A stretch of 64,000 nucleotides of DNA from assembly GCA_964511665.1 (NCBI GenBank), contig CAZEHA010000013.1:7967-71966 (forward strand), given 5' to 3'. Below the pieces are notes generated by a model. The model was given only the letters and a program-made list of their open reading frames with translations, made no database searches and was not told the DNA's origin. Source of the DNA: JAGOEF01 sp964511665. GTDB lineage: Bacteria; Bacteroidota; Bacteroidia; Bacteroidales; ML635J-15. Position 1 is the first letter of the stretch; every line of letters starts with the position of its first letter. This document shows, in pieces, positions 25,758-35,325 of this stretch. A program made the translations under genes and the position numbers.

Positions 25758-26285
25758 ATGAGAAATGCAATGATTCTTGTATTATGTATTTTTGTGCTGG
25801 GGTCTTGTTGTAACAGCAATTCTAATTGCGACAAGAAGAACACCGAAAATTGTGACTCAACGGCAACAGCTTGTTGCGAACATCCCGAAAATATGGTGAT
25901 GGTTAATGAAATTCTTTCCGACCCCGACAATTATGTCGACAAAGAAATATCGGTTTGTGGTATTGCTATTCATGTTTGCGAACATTCGGGCAAAAACCTT
26001 TTTGTAGCCGAGAATGCCGACGACGAAGACTATATGGTTGCCCGTGCCGGCGAAGATTTGGTAAAATTCAACAAAGTATTAAATAATAAACACGTGATAG
26101 TTTCGGGTGTTTTTGTGAAATCGGAAGTTGAATCGATAGAAACCCACCACGACAAAGACGTGGTGTACTACTTGCTGGCCAATAAGGTTGAAGAGTGTAA
26201 GTGTGACGGAAAAAATGCAAAGAAATGCAAAGGACACGATGGCAAAACAGGTTGCTGCAAAGGCACGGTAAAAGAAGAAAAGTAA
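25758..26285 (+). CDS. Cysteine-rich lipoprotein, possible metal binding
   Basis: The 175-residue protein has a lipoprotein signal ('MILVLCIFVLGSCC', lipobox 'LGSC'). About 14 cysteines follow in clusters: the N-terminal region (Cys at the lipobox, 'NCDKK', 'NCDS', 'ACCEHP'), a central 'VCGIAIHVCEHSG', and a C-terminal tail 'ECKCDGKNAKKCKGHDG' plus 'GCCKG'. The central part ('VNEILSDPDNYVDKEISVCG ... HVIVSGVFVK') resembles an OB-like fold. Cys/His clusters on both sides suggest metal or redox binding in the envelope. No family was recognised. Confidence 0.75.
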   Translation: MRNAMILVLCIFVLGSCCNSNSNCDKKNTENCDSTATACCEHPENMVMVNEILSDPDNYVDKEISVCGIAIHVCEHSGKNLFVAENADDEDYMVARAGEDLVKFNKVLNNKHVIVSGVFVKSEVESIETHHDKDVVYYLLANKVEECKCDGKNAKKCKGHDGKTGCCKGTVKEEK

Positions 26286-26303
26286 TTGATAAAGAAATAA
26301 TTT

Positions 26304-26336
26304 AAAGACTCCGGAAATCAATTTCGGAGTCTTTTT
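26304..26336 (+). terminator. Intrinsic terminator after the cysteine-rich lipoprotein gene
   Basis: AAAGACTCCG (26304-26313) pairs perfectly with CGGAGTCTTT (26325-26334), and T residues follow to 26337. It sits between the convergent lipoprotein and cca genes. Confidence 0.88.
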
Positions 26337-26338
26337 TA

Positions 26339-27775
26339 TTATATGTGTTTTACCACCTTAAGATTTAGCTCCTCTCCTTTTTTGTACATATATGCAATTG
26401 CCTGATCGCGCCGGTTTTCAATCACTCCGTCGAGGATAGCATCTTTTATGGCATTTTTTATGTCGCCTACTGTTTTACAGGGCGATAGGCCAAATACTTC
26501 GATGATTTCTTCGCCGGTAACAGGGGGTTGAAAATTCCGCAGTGCATCTTTCGCTTCAACTTCTTTAAGTTTTTCGCGTACCATTGCAAAATTCCTAAGG
26601 TAACGAGCCACTTTTTCGTCGTTCTTCGAGGTTATATCGGCTTCGCAGAGCAACATTAAATCGTCGATATCGTTGCCGGCTTCGAACAATAACCTTCTGA
26701 TTGCCGAATCGGTGACCTCTTCTTCAACCAGAGCAATGGGGCGCATATGTAAGCCGACCATTTTTTGAACATATTTCATTTTTTCGTTCAACGGCAGTTT
26801 TAACCGTTTGAATATATAGGGTATCATTTTTTCTCCCACAAAATTGTGAGCATGGAATGTCCACCCCTGCCCATCGATAAACTTTTTTGTTGCAGGTTTG
26901 GCTATGTCGTGAAGCAGGGCCGACCACCGAAGCCATAAGTCGTCGGTGTTTCTCGACAATTTATCGAGTACCTGAAGGGTATGGTAAAAATTATCCTTAT
27001 GGCCAATTCCCCGTTGCACTTCTACTCCCGCCAACGCATCAAGTTCAGGAAAAACGAGTTGCAAAAGGCCGGTTTGTTTCAGCAAAACAAAACCAATCGA
27101 AGGTTGGGGCGACAGAATAATTTTATTTAGTTCAACATGAATTCTTTCTTGGGTTATTATTTCTATTCTTTGTTTGTTTTTGCTTATTGCTTCAAAGGTA
27201 TCGCGATGTAAACTAAACCCCAGTTGTGTTGCAAATCGAATAGCACGAAGCATTCGAAGCGGATCGTCAGAAAAGGTAATATCGGGGTCGAGAGGAGTTC
27301 TTATTATTTTATCCTCGATATCTTTTACTCCACCAAAAGGATCGATAAGCTCGCCGAAATTGTAGTGGTTCAGGCTCACTGCTAATGCATTGATAGTAAA
27401 GTCGCGGCGGTTTTGGTCATCGATTAAACTGCCGGGACTAACCAACGGATTTCGCGATTCGCGATGGTACGATTCCGACCTTGCGCCCACAAATTCGTAT
27501 TCTGTGTTGGAATAGTGAAACATGGCTGTGCCATAGGTTTTAAAAACAGCAATCTTATGTATTCCCAACAAATCAGCCAGCGCTTTGGCAAATTCAATCC
27601 CATTCCCGGTCACTACTATGTCGATATCTTGCTTTGCAGGGCGCTGCATAATGGCATCGCGCACCCATCCACCCACCAAATATACTTCAATGCCCATGTG
27701 AGCAGCAAGTTCACCGGCTTTTCTGAAAAGGGTGTTATCGAGTAATTGGGGCGAGTCGGAAAAAGCTGCTATCAT
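26339..27775 (-). CDS. cca: CCA-adding tRNA nucleotidyltransferase with HD domain
   Basis: This class II nucleotidyltransferase adds or repairs the CCA end of tRNA. The 478-residue protein has the head domain 'YLVGGWVRDAIM' with the DxD pair 'KQDIDIVV'. 'RRDFTINALAVSL' and the 'DPLRMLRAIRFATQLGF' signature follow. A C-terminal HD phosphohydrolase domain has 'RWSALLHDIAKPATKKF' near residue 290 and 'HNFVGEKM'. Such fused HD domains are common in bacterial CCA enzymes, where they can remove 2',3'-cyclic phosphate. A poly(A) polymerase activity cannot be ruled out from sequence alone. Confidence 0.93.
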   Translation of the reverse strand: MIAAFSDSPQLLDNTLFRKAGELAAHMGIEVYLVGGWVRDAIMQRPAKQDIDIVVTGNGIEFAKALADLLGIHKIAVFKTYGTAMFHYSNTEYEFVGARSESYHRESRNPLVSPGSLIDDQNRRDFTINALAVSLNHYNFGELIDPFGGVKDIEDKIIRTPLDPDITFSDDPLRMLRAIRFATQLGFSLHRDTFEAISKNKQRIEIITQERIHVELNKIILSPQPSIGFVLLKQTGLLQLVFPELDALAGVEVQRGIGHKDNFYHTLQVLDKLSRNTDDLWLRWSALLHDIAKPATKKFIDGQGWTFHAHNFVGEKMIPYIFKRLKLPLNEKMKYVQKMVGLHMRPIALVEEEVTDSAIRRLLFEAGNDIDDLMLLCEADITSKNDEKVARYLRNFAMVREKLKEVEAKDALRNFQPPVTGEEIIEVFGLSPCKTVGDIKNAIKDAILDGVIENRRDQAIAYMYKKGEELNLKVVKHI

Positions 27776-27838
27776 CTATTGAACAATTTTAATGATCGTC
27801 TGTTTTAAGAGCATACAAAAATATAAAACTTTAAAGAA

Positions 27839-28204
27839 ATGGCAGAACATTTGAACAAACAAAGCTTCATCGAAAAAGTTTTCGATTACGAAAACGAAAA
27901 CCAATGGAAATTCAAGGGCAGTAAACCTGCTTTGGTCGATTTTTATGCCGATTGGTGCGGCCCTTGCAAAATGGTTGGTCCGGTTGTAGATGAACTAAGC
28001 AAAGATTACAACGGCTTAATCGATTTTTATAAAATCGACACCGAAGCTGAACAAGAACTGGCATCGGTTTTTGGAATAAGAAGTATTCCTTCGCTACTGT
28101 TTATTCCCGTTGAAGGTCAGCCGCAGATGGCAGCCGGAGCACTACCCAAAAATGCATTCGAGGAAGCATTTAAAGACATTTTTCAAATTGAAAAACCTGC
28201 CTGA
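27839..28204 (+). CDS. Thioredoxin
   Basis: A 121-residue cytoplasmic thioredoxin that reduces protein disulfides. It has the redox motif 'DFYADWCGPCKMVGPVV' and the cis-proline loop 'FGIRSIPSLLFI'. The N-terminal extension of about 25 residues before the core ('NKQSFIEKVFDYENE') is common in Bacteroidota thioredoxins. No signal peptide is present. It is divergent from cca and followed by a terminator. Confidence 0.93.
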   Translation: MAEHLNKQSFIEKVFDYENENQWKFKGSKPALVDFYADWCGPCKMVGPVVDELSKDYNGLIDFYKIDTEAEQELASVFGIRSIPSLLFIPVEGQPQMAAGALPKNAFEEAFKDIFQIEKPA

Positions 28205-28238
28205 TTCTTCCTATTGTATTCTGATACTTGGTTAATTG

Positions 28239-28268
28239 AAGCGTTTGCGATTTGCAGACGCTTTTTTT
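28239..28268 (+). terminator. Intrinsic terminator after the thioredoxin gene
   Basis: AAGCGTTTGC (28239-28248) pairs with GCAGACGCTT (28254-28263), including one G-U pair, and a T run follows to 28268. Confidence 0.85.
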
Positions 28269-28324
28269 GCTGGCCAATACACTCTCCATAGTTTTATTGA
28301 TATATTTGTAAAAAGCTTTACCTC

Positions 28325-29620
28325 ATGAGATTGATTTATTGGTTTTTGTTAATGGCTATGGCTACCGATTTAGTCGCACAAAGTTTTACCTCTTACTTCA
28401 CGGGCAATACCAACAATGTTACCACCCAATCCGCCGGAGGCGTTTGCATGATGGGTGGGGCTAGCGAGAACGATAATGCCATGCGTTGGTTTCTTCAACA
28501 GGCCAACGGAGGAGATGTACTTGTGTTAAGAGCCAGCGGCAGCGATGGATATAACAATTACCTCTATTCCGAATTAGATGTAGATGTAAACTCTGTTGAA
28601 ACCATTGTATTTCATTCGGCAGAAGCAAGCAACGATTTCTATGTACAAATGCGTATCAATCAGGCTGAGGCCATCTGGTTTGCCGGAGGCGATCAGTGGA
28701 ATTATGTGCAATATTGGAAAGACAGTCCGGTGGAAACAGCAATTAACCAAGCTATTTTTGAACGCAATGTTGTTATTGGTGGCACCAGCGCAGGTATGGC
28801 GATTCTTGGCAGTCATTATTTCTCGGCCCAAAATGGCAGCATTATTTCTGCTACAGCTCTTATGAATCCTTATCACAACAGCTTAAGTATTGGCGCTGAT
28901 GATTTTTTACATATTAATGCTTTGCAAAACACCATTACCGACACGCACTACGATAACCCCGACCGCAGAGGAAGGCATGTTTGTTTTATGGCTAGAATGT
29001 TTACTGATTACGGTATCGATGCATTAGGAATAGCCTGCGACGAATATACAGCGGTGTGTTTGCAAGATGGAATCGCCCGGGTGTTTGGCAGCTATCCTAC
29101 CTACGACGATAATGCCTATTTTATTCAATCTAATTGCGAACTGAACAATCGTAGTCCCGAATTATGTATTTCAGGGCAACCTCTTACCTGGAATAGAGAC
29201 GGCAAAGCACTCAGGGTATATAGAGTGAAAGGCACCTCGAATGGTGATAACTTTTTTGAATGGAGCAACCTATATACCGAAACAGGTGGAGGAGAATGGC
29301 TATATTGGTATGTAAACAACGGTATTTTTTACGAAACTCAGGGAGAAGGCTACAATTGCAACCTTGCTACACCGCCAGCAATTTCGAATACGTATTTTAC
29401 AGTATATCCCAACCCCGCAAACGATTTCATCGAAATAGGTGCTGCAACAAGTGTTTGTAGTGAACTAAGCATATTTGATGTGCAATCGAACACATGTTGC
29501 GCATACAAAAATGTGAATTCAGGTGACATTATTGATATTAAAGCATTACTTCCCGGAATATATGTTATTCATTGTAAATCAAGCAATAATGTTTACGTAA
29601 AACGATTTGTAAAACAATGA
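28325..29620 (+). CDS. Secreted cyanophycinase-like S51 peptidase with T9SS domain
   Basis: The 431-residue protein has a signal peptide ending 'LVAQS' and an S51 peptidase domain. The domain contains 'VCMMGGASENDNAM', 'IWFAGGDQWNYV' and the nucleophile motif 'VIGGTSAGMAILG', with the Ser in Gly-Thr-Ser-Ala-Gly. 'DTHYDNPDRRGRH' supplies the expected His/Arg region. This family includes cyanophycinase, which cuts the multi-Arg-Asp polymer cyanophycin, and peptidase E. The C-terminal T9SS domain begins 'FTVYPNPANDFIEIG' near residue 358 and ends 'GIYVIHCKSSNNVYVKRFV', so the enzyme is exported outside the cell. The substrate is inferred, not proven. An ATGA overlap links it to the next gene. 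Confidence 0.88.
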   Translation: MRLIYWFLLMAMATDLVAQSFTSYFTGNTNNVTTQSAGGVCMMGGASENDNAMRWFLQQANGGDVLVLRASGSDGYNNYLYSELDVDVNSVETIVFHSAEASNDFYVQMRINQAEAIWFAGGDQWNYVQYWKDSPVETAINQAIFERNVVIGGTSAGMAILGSHYFSAQNGSIISATALMNPYHNSLSIGADDFLHINALQNTITDTHYDNPDRRGRHVCFMARMFTDYGIDALGIACDEYTAVCLQDGIARVFGSYPTYDDNAYFIQSNCELNNRSPELCISGQPLTWNRDGKALRVYRVKGTSNGDNFFEWSNLYTETGGGEWLYWYVNNGIFYETQGEGYNCNLATPPAISNTYFTVYPNPANDFIEIGAATSVCSELSIFDVQSNTCCAYKNVNSGDIIDIKALLPGIYVIHCKSSNNVYVKRFVKQ

Positions 29621-30258
29621 AAACAAGAATGAGAAACTCCATATTAACTTGTTTGTGTTGCCTTCTTTTTGCTGGCACAACCAATGCTCAAACCCGTATT
29701 GGATTGTATGGTGGTTATCTTGATTATCCTGGTATTTCGCTTGAACAATATGTAACGCCGCGATATAGTGTAGAACTAGGCACATCGTTTAAAACCAAGC
29801 TTGGCATGGTTTATTATGGCGACAGCATTCGCGGACAGCGTTATAATATCTTATTCATAAATGCAGCACTAATGAAAGACTTCGCAAAAAAAGAGCGACA
29901 CGGTTTTTCAGCAGGGGTGTATTTGCGCTATTATCAAACACACGGATTCATAACCAATATAAACGAAATCACTCAGTACCAAGCCTATGTAGCCGATTCT
30001 TTGTATCACGTTCGCTGGCAAAAAGAGCATAAAGTTTCTATAGGTCTGCAGGCAAGCTATTGGTATCGGTTCGATTCAGGTCTATCATTCGCTGTAACTT
30101 TAGGCATTGGTGGATCTCCCGGCTTTGCATATTGGCGACATCGTAAATATTTGGAGCTTCCCGATGAAACTGCTCTTTTTGGAAGCAACGATTTTATTGG
30201 AATGTTCAATCACATAAGTGGTATTGGGCGACTTACAATAGCTTACACATTCCGTTGA
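29617..30258 (+). CDS. Small outer-membrane beta-barrel-like hypothetical protein
   Basis: A 213-residue secreted protein of unknown function. A signal peptide ('ILTCLCCLLFAGTTNAQ') is followed by alternating strands such as 'RIGLYGGYLDYPGISLEQYV', 'YSVELGTSFKTKLGMVYYG', 'HKVSIGLQASYWYRF' and a terminal 'GRLTIAYTFR'. The final strand ending in Phe-Arg and the aromatic girdle fit an outer-membrane barrel. Its ATG overlaps the stop of the cyanophycinase-like gene (ATGA), so the two are translationally coupled. It converges with lgt, 16 bases away. Confidence 0.78.
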   Translation: MKTRMRNSILTCLCCLLFAGTTNAQTRIGLYGGYLDYPGISLEQYVTPRYSVELGTSFKTKLGMVYYGDSIRGQRYNILFINAALMKDFAKKERHGFSAGVYLRYYQTHGFITNINEITQYQAYVADSLYHVRWQKEHKVSIGLQASYWYRFDSGLSFAVTLGIGGSPGFAYWRHRKYLELPDETALFGSNDFIGMFNHISGIGRLTIAYTFR

Positions 30259-30274
30259 TTACAAAAAGCTCCTG

Positions 30275-31111
30275 CTAACGGTGTTTTCGGGCTTTCGATC
30301 CGGCAGGCTTATTGTTTACGGGTTCCGGTTTAGGCTTCCTGAAAACCAATAGCAGTCCAATAATTACAAAAGGAATGCTAAGCAATTGCCCCATATCTAG
30401 TGGTAGTGTCCATCCCGAAAACTCAATCTGCGATTCTTTGGTAAATTCGATGACGAATCGGAAAACAAACAGAATAATAAGAAACCAACCTAGAAAAACT
30501 CCTTCTATCCATTTGTCTTTCTTCTTGTTGAACAGCCAAAGCATCGCGAAAAAACAAAAGAAATAGAATATTCCCTCATACAGCTGTGTGGGGTGTCGGG
30601 GAAGTAGATCGGCTTTTGCAAAAACAAATGCCCATGGCATTTGGGTAGGGATACCATATATTTCGGAATTCATCAGATTCCCTATCCTCACAAAACTACC
30701 GGCAAGCAGCACTATTGCTGCCACTCTGTCGAGAATATGCAAATAATTGTATTTATACTTGCGGCAAAATAAAGCCAGTGCTATCAAAATTCCTGCGGCA
30801 CCTCCATGGCTGGCAAGGCCTCCCTCCCACACTTTCAAGATTTCTACAGGATTGCTCAGATAATGCACAGGGTTATAAAACAAGCAGTGCCCCAACCTAA
30901 GACCAATTACTACCCCTACTATAACATAAATAGCCAACACGTCGATGCGTTGCTGTGTCCACGATTCTTTCTTTAGCATATGTGCAAGTACCAGATACGA
31001 CAGCAAAAAGCCTGTGGCAAGCAGTAATCCGTACCAGCGAATGCCCCTTCCTGCTATTTCGAAAATCACAGGATCGGGACTCCATTGAATATAAGTAAAT
31101 ATTGACAGCAT
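30275..31111 (-). CDS. lgt: Prolipoprotein diacylglyceryl transferase
   Basis: Lgt is the inner-membrane enzyme that adds diacylglycerol to the lipobox cysteine of prolipoproteins, the first step of lipoprotein maturation. The start at 31111 gives 'MLSIFTYIQWSPDPVIFEIA', the usual N-terminus; the frame continues upstream into rarA but this part has no family counterpart. About seven membrane helices are visible. The signatures are 'WEGGLASHGGAAGILIA' (with the essential His-Gly-Gly), 'RIGNLMNSEIYG' and 'PRHPTQLYEG'. Length is 279 residues. It is divergent from rarA across 67 bases. Several predicted lipoproteins in the window would be its substrates. Confidence 0.94.
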   Translation of the reverse strand: MLSIFTYIQWSPDPVIFEIAGRGIRWYGLLLATGFLLSYLVLAHMLKKESWTQQRIDVLAIYVIVGVVIGLRLGHCLFYNPVHYLSNPVEILKVWEGGLASHGGAAGILIALALFCRKYKYNYLHILDRVAAIVLLAGSFVRIGNLMNSEIYGIPTQMPWAFVFAKADLLPRHPTQLYEGIFYFFCFFAMLWLFNKKKDKWIEGVFLGWFLIILFVFRFVIEFTKESQIEFSGWTLPLDMGQLLSIPFVIIGLLLVFRKPKPEPVNNKPAGSKARKHR

Positions 31112-31178
31112 TCGAAAAACATTATTAATTTTAGCTTCCAAATATACCGACAATTGCGACAGAAAAAAAAAGTATTTC

Positions 31179-32456
31179 ATGAATAATATCCCTTTAGCAG
31201 AACGCTTACGCCCCAACAACTTCGACACGTTTGCCGGTCAGCAGCATCTGGTTGGCAGCAATGCTCCGCTACGCCTTATGATAGAATCGGGTACAATTCC
31301 TTCGATGATATTGTGGGGGCCTCCCGGGGTTGGTAAAACAACCCTGGCTCAAATTATTTCGAAACTTACGAAGCGAAAATTCTTTACTTTGTCGGCTGTG
31401 AACAGTGGAGTAAAAGATGTACGCGAAGTAATTGCAAATGCCCGCGAGCAACATCTTTTTGCATCGGGTTCTGCCATATTGTTTATCGATGAAATACACC
31501 GTTTTAGCAAGTCGCAGCAAGACTCGTTACTGGGCGCTGTTGAAGACGGAACCATTACACTGATAGGTGCAACTACCGAAAACCCTTCGTTCGAAGTAAT
31601 CACTCCGCTTCTATCGCGCTGTCAGGTATATGTGCTTGAACCCCTAGGCACAGAAGACCTTAGTAAACTTACACATAAAGCGTTTGAAGCACTAAAAGAA
31701 ACTTTCAACAAATCGTTTAGTTTGGTTGAAACCGATGCCTTGTTTCGCTTTGCAGGAGGAGATGCACGCAAACTGTATAATATTATTGAATTGCTGGCCA
31801 ATGCCGATAGCTCGGTAAATATTGTTATAAACAACGAAATTGTAAGCAAGGTGTTGCAAAAGCACATAGCCCTGTACGATAAAGGAGGTGAACAGCACTA
31901 CGATGTGATTTCGGCATTTATTAAGTCTGTTCGTGGCTCCGACCCCAATGCAGCGGTGTATTGGCTGGCCCGTATGCTCGAAGGAGGCGAAGACATCCTT
32001 TTTATTGCCCGTAGGTTGATAGTGTTAGCGGCCGAAGATATTGGACTTGCCAATCCAAATGCTTTGCTTATGGCCAACACCTGTTTCGATGCAGTGCATA
32101 AGCTGGGGATGCCCGAAGCCAGAATTATTCTTTCGGAATGCACTATTTATTTGGCCTGTTCGGCAAAAAGCAATTCGGCATACCTTGCTATCGATAAAGC
32201 CTTAAGCGAAGTAAGAACAAGCATGGCACACCCCGTTCCGCTACATCTGCGTAATGCACCAACACACCTGATGAAAAACCTGAATTATGGTGCCGATTAC
32301 CTATATCCGCACGATTTCGACATCCATTTCACAACACAGGAATACATGCCCGATGCACTAAAAAATACCCGTTTCTATCAACCTGCCGATAACGAAAGAG
32401 AAAAAGAACAATTGCGCAGAATGAAACAGTATTGGAATGACAAGTACAATTATTAG
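31179..32456 (+). CDS. rarA: Replication-associated recombination protein A (MgsA family AAA+)
   Basis: RarA is a cytoplasmic AAA+ ATPase related to clamp loaders that acts at stalled replication forks. The 425-residue protein has the N-terminal 'PLAERLRPNNFDTFAGQQHL', Walker A 'WGPPGVGKTTLAQII', Walker B 'LFIDEIHRFSKSQQD', sensor 1 'LIGATTENPSFEVI' and the arginine finger 'LLSRC'. The C-terminal tetramerisation region has 'DVISAFIKSVRGSDPNAAVYWLARML' and 'RRLIVLAAEDIGLANP'. It is convergent with the AddB-like gene, 11 bases apart. Confidence 0.96.
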   Translation: MNNIPLAERLRPNNFDTFAGQQHLVGSNAPLRLMIESGTIPSMILWGPPGVGKTTLAQIISKLTKRKFFTLSAVNSGVKDVREVIANAREQHLFASGSAILFIDEIHRFSKSQQDSLLGAVEDGTITLIGATTENPSFEVITPLLSRCQVYVLEPLGTEDLSKLTHKAFEALKETFNKSFSLVETDALFRFAGGDARKLYNIIELLANADSSVNIVINNEIVSKVLQKHIALYDKGGEQHYDVISAFIKSVRGSDPNAAVYWLARMLEGGEDILFIARRLIVLAAEDIGLANPNALLMANTCFDAVHKLGMPEARIILSECTIYLACSAKSNSAYLAIDKALSEVRTSMAHPVPLHLRNAPTHLMKNLNYGADYLYPHDFDIHFTTQEYMPDALKNTRFYQPADNEREKEQLRRMKQYWNDKYNY

Positions 32457-32467
32457 TTTGGTTTCAA

Positions 32468-35323
32468 TTATACTGTGTGACAAATCTGCGAAAAAGCACA
32501 ATATTGACATTTTTTTTCGGACGGTGCCTGCGAAAAATGAATATCTCGATTCAATATTTCTTCAATTAAATCGCGTAGCCTTGCTAAGAAAAGCGTATGC
32601 AATTCATCGTTGTACCACAGCACAGGCTCTTTGTCGAAATAGATGTGTGTGTCGGTTTCTCCAAATAAATCGGTGAGCGAGAGTATTGCAGGTTGCAGCT
32701 TTTTATCATACATCCCATTTATCTGCAGCATCATGCAATATATCATTACCTGAAACATGTAATCTGGTTGGTTGTCGCGCTTTCTTTCGAAGAGTTGATA
32801 AAGGTCTTTTGCTTTCTTTGTTGCTTTTCCAGTTTTGTAGTCGAGCACCCGGATAACACCCGAAATTTGATCGATTCGGTCGACAACTGCCTTCAGGTGT
32901 ACTGTTTGCGATGTTGTTCCCTCTGTTAGACAGAAGTTGGTCTCCACTGTTTTTTCGAGCCCCAGCAATTTTTCGGGTTTGTTGCGGTTATCGTAACCCA
33001 GTGTTTGTAGTATATAACCTAAAACAATTTCGAAAAATAAACGATATTTTCCGGTAAGAGAATCGATACTCTCAAAATCGGTTTTATATACATTGTTAAA
33101 CTCAGTTAGCAACACTTTGTGAATGGCCTCCCTGTTTGATAAAAGAGTTTTAAAATCGGTTGTGGTTTGCAGGTTCGATATTGAAAGCAATGGCTTGTAC
33201 AGGGTGTTCATGCTATTGTGAAAAATAACACCAAAATGTTTGGCTTCAATTTCCTCGTCGATGTTTTCGGGTTCTTTCACTCCCACAATGGCACTCAAAT
33301 AAAATGCAAACGGACACTTCAGGTACATATTCAACACACTGGCCGACAATTTTTTCGACGGCATATTGCCCGATACCAGTCTCTGCAGATATTCAAGCAT
33401 GGCTGCATCTTTTTTCACTTCGATTACATTTCGCTTGCCGGCAACAATATTGTATTGAATATGGTGGAAAGGCATATTGTGAAACAATTCATACTGCAAC
33501 TGATACAGAAAACGTGACTTTTCGCCCCCTCCCACATCTTTTGATGCCATTTTATAAACCAGACAAATAGTTTCGGCTCGTTGCAAAAGACGGTAAAAAT
33601 AGTAGGAATACAGCGAGTCGACATGTTCGCGCGACGGCAAGCGGCATGCATATCTCAGATTGGCTGGTATAAACGATGGAGAAAGACCTGCTTTGGGTAG
33701 CATCCCTTCGTTGAGCGAAAGAACAATAATGTTTTTAAAGTCGAGAAGCCGGGTCTCAAGAAGCCCCAACAACTGCATGCCTTGTAATGGCTCGCCCTCA
33801 AAGGGAAGCAGTGTGGTTTTCAATATTTGGTCGATAAGGTGTAAATACAACGCAATACCCGTAAATGGCACCTTCTCGCGCTTTATAACAAGCTGAAGCT
33901 GCAACACCGATTTATACAAGCAATATAATATCTCCCGCTGCATAAGCTTCTCGTAATCAGATTCATCAAATTCTTGTTGAAGTACTTTTTCCAATAGCTT
34001 AAGCAAATAGTTGCCCATGGAATCTACATCGTTTCCTGCGTAATGAAATAATAATGGCAAGTCTCCCTTTCCCGAAAAGAATGCTTCATCGATATAACTG
34101 ATATTATTTCGAAAAATGCTGTCAACAAGCCCCTGAGTATCGTTATACAGCCATTGTGTAATACGATGGTTGAGTAAGGATAGCACATATTTGTGATAAA
34201 ATTTGGCAGACGAACCTGATTTAAGCTTCTGTTGCATCAGTAACACATTGCGGAACCATGCCACTGCTTCGCTGTTGTTGATGGCGAAACCCATCGAAAC
34301 ATTAAAGGCTCCGGCTTCTTCGGGAATGCTGTGTAGCAGCAGAGGCAACAGGTCCTCGTTACCAAGAATAAGAGCAGTTTCTTCAGGCCTGAATTCGGGT
34401 TGTGCCATTGACGATGCCAGATATTCACCTGCAAATTTAACCTGAGCCACATTTGAAGGAGCTGCAATACATTGAATATGTGGCATTCGGGTTCGTAAAT
34501 CGGTTATTTCGGCGTTAAAATCGTCGGGCATTGCAAAAGTCTTTACATTATCTCTGAGGAACAGACCCGCTTCATGGTGTGGGTTCGAAATATACCAATG
34601 ATCGATATCCCAGAAGAACAAGGCTTTGCGTTGTTTTTTTAGTTCCTCAAAAACCAGTTGTTCGCATTTAGTAAGCACATTGAACCCTGCAAAACAATAG
34701 ATTTGTGAGTCATCAATCGCTCGCGGGTTTTCGGCTATGTCTCTAAATATCATGCCCTGTGTTCCTAAATTTCGAGCTTTAAGCGTTGTGCGATGCTGAG
34801 TATATAAATCAGATAACACTGCCCATGTTTCGAGAAAGTTCTCTTTTTCGCCTGAACTTTTCGATTGCAAAATACTAGCCCAGAAACTGCGTAACAAGTC
34901 GCTGTCGATATCATATTCGCTTTCGAATTGCTCGTCGATTTGTTTTAGATCGCTAACATTTGTAAATATCTGTCGTGCATCGGCCATATATTTGTCGATG
35001 TCATCAAAGTCTGATAACATAATTTTACCCCAGGCATAAAACTGGTCGAAGCTTTCGGGGTTTTGTTTCAGACTGCAATATTCGTTATACAGCACTACAA
35101 GTGCCGTAAGTTCATCGGTATCCTGTAATGGCGATTGTTTCTCGAAAAAGCTGCTAATTGATTCTATGCGTGGTGCCCATGTCGGTTTTTTGATGTTTTC
35201 GACAAGATATTTGCGAAAATACAATGCCGGACGTGCATTCGGAAATACGATGCAAAGACTGCTAAGGTCATCGGAATAGGTTTCGAACAGATAATCGCAT
35301 ATTTGTTTCAGAAATGGTTTCAT
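32468..35323 (-). CDS. AddB-like PD-(D/E)XK nuclease family protein
   Basis: A 951-residue protein resembling the AddB subunit of the AddAB double-strand-break helicase-nuclease. The N-terminal region has the UvrD-like fold without an intact Walker A ('CIVFPNARPALYFRKYL'). The C-terminal nuclease has 'LKAVVDRID' and 'IRVLDYKTGKA', the catalytic Asp-x-Lys pair. An iron-sulfur cluster site is indicated by Cys in 'YLKCPFAFYL' plus the terminal 'CQYCAFSQIC' (Cys-x2-Cys-x5-Cys), the AddB arrangement. Its ATG lies 2 bases after the aroC stop, so it is the last gene of the aro operon. An AddA partner is not in the window. Confidence 0.85.
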   Translation of the reverse strand: MKPFLKQICDYLFETYSDDLSSLCIVFPNARPALYFRKYLVENIKKPTWAPRIESISSFFEKQSPLQDTDELTALVVLYNEYCSLKQNPESFDQFYAWGKIMLSDFDDIDKYMADARQIFTNVSDLKQIDEQFESEYDIDSDLLRSFWASILQSKSSGEKENFLETWAVLSDLYTQHRTTLKARNLGTQGMIFRDIAENPRAIDDSQIYCFAGFNVLTKCEQLVFEELKKQRKALFFWDIDHWYISNPHHEAGLFLRDNVKTFAMPDDFNAEITDLRTRMPHIQCIAAPSNVAQVKFAGEYLASSMAQPEFRPEETALILGNEDLLPLLLHSIPEEAGAFNVSMGFAINNSEAVAWFRNVLLMQQKLKSGSSAKFYHKYVLSLLNHRITQWLYNDTQGLVDSIFRNNISYIDEAFFSGKGDLPLLFHYAGNDVDSMGNYLLKLLEKVLQQEFDESDYEKLMQREILYCLYKSVLQLQLVIKREKVPFTGIALYLHLIDQILKTTLLPFEGEPLQGMQLLGLLETRLLDFKNIIVLSLNEGMLPKAGLSPSFIPANLRYACRLPSREHVDSLYSYYFYRLLQRAETICLVYKMASKDVGGGEKSRFLYQLQYELFHNMPFHHIQYNIVAGKRNVIEVKKDAAMLEYLQRLVSGNMPSKKLSASVLNMYLKCPFAFYLSAIVGVKEPENIDEEIEAKHFGVIFHNSMNTLYKPLLSISNLQTTTDFKTLLSNREAIHKVLLTEFNNVYKTDFESIDSLTGKYRLFFEIVLGYILQTLGYDNRNKPEKLLGLEKTVETNFCLTEGTTSQTVHLKAVVDRIDQISGVIRVLDYKTGKATKKAKDLYQLFERKRDNQPDYMFQVMIYCMMLQINGMYDKKLQPAILSLTDLFGETDTHIYFDKEPVLWYNDELHTLFLARLRDLIEEILNRDIHFSQAPSEKKCQYCAFSQICHTV

Positions 35324-35325
35324 AG

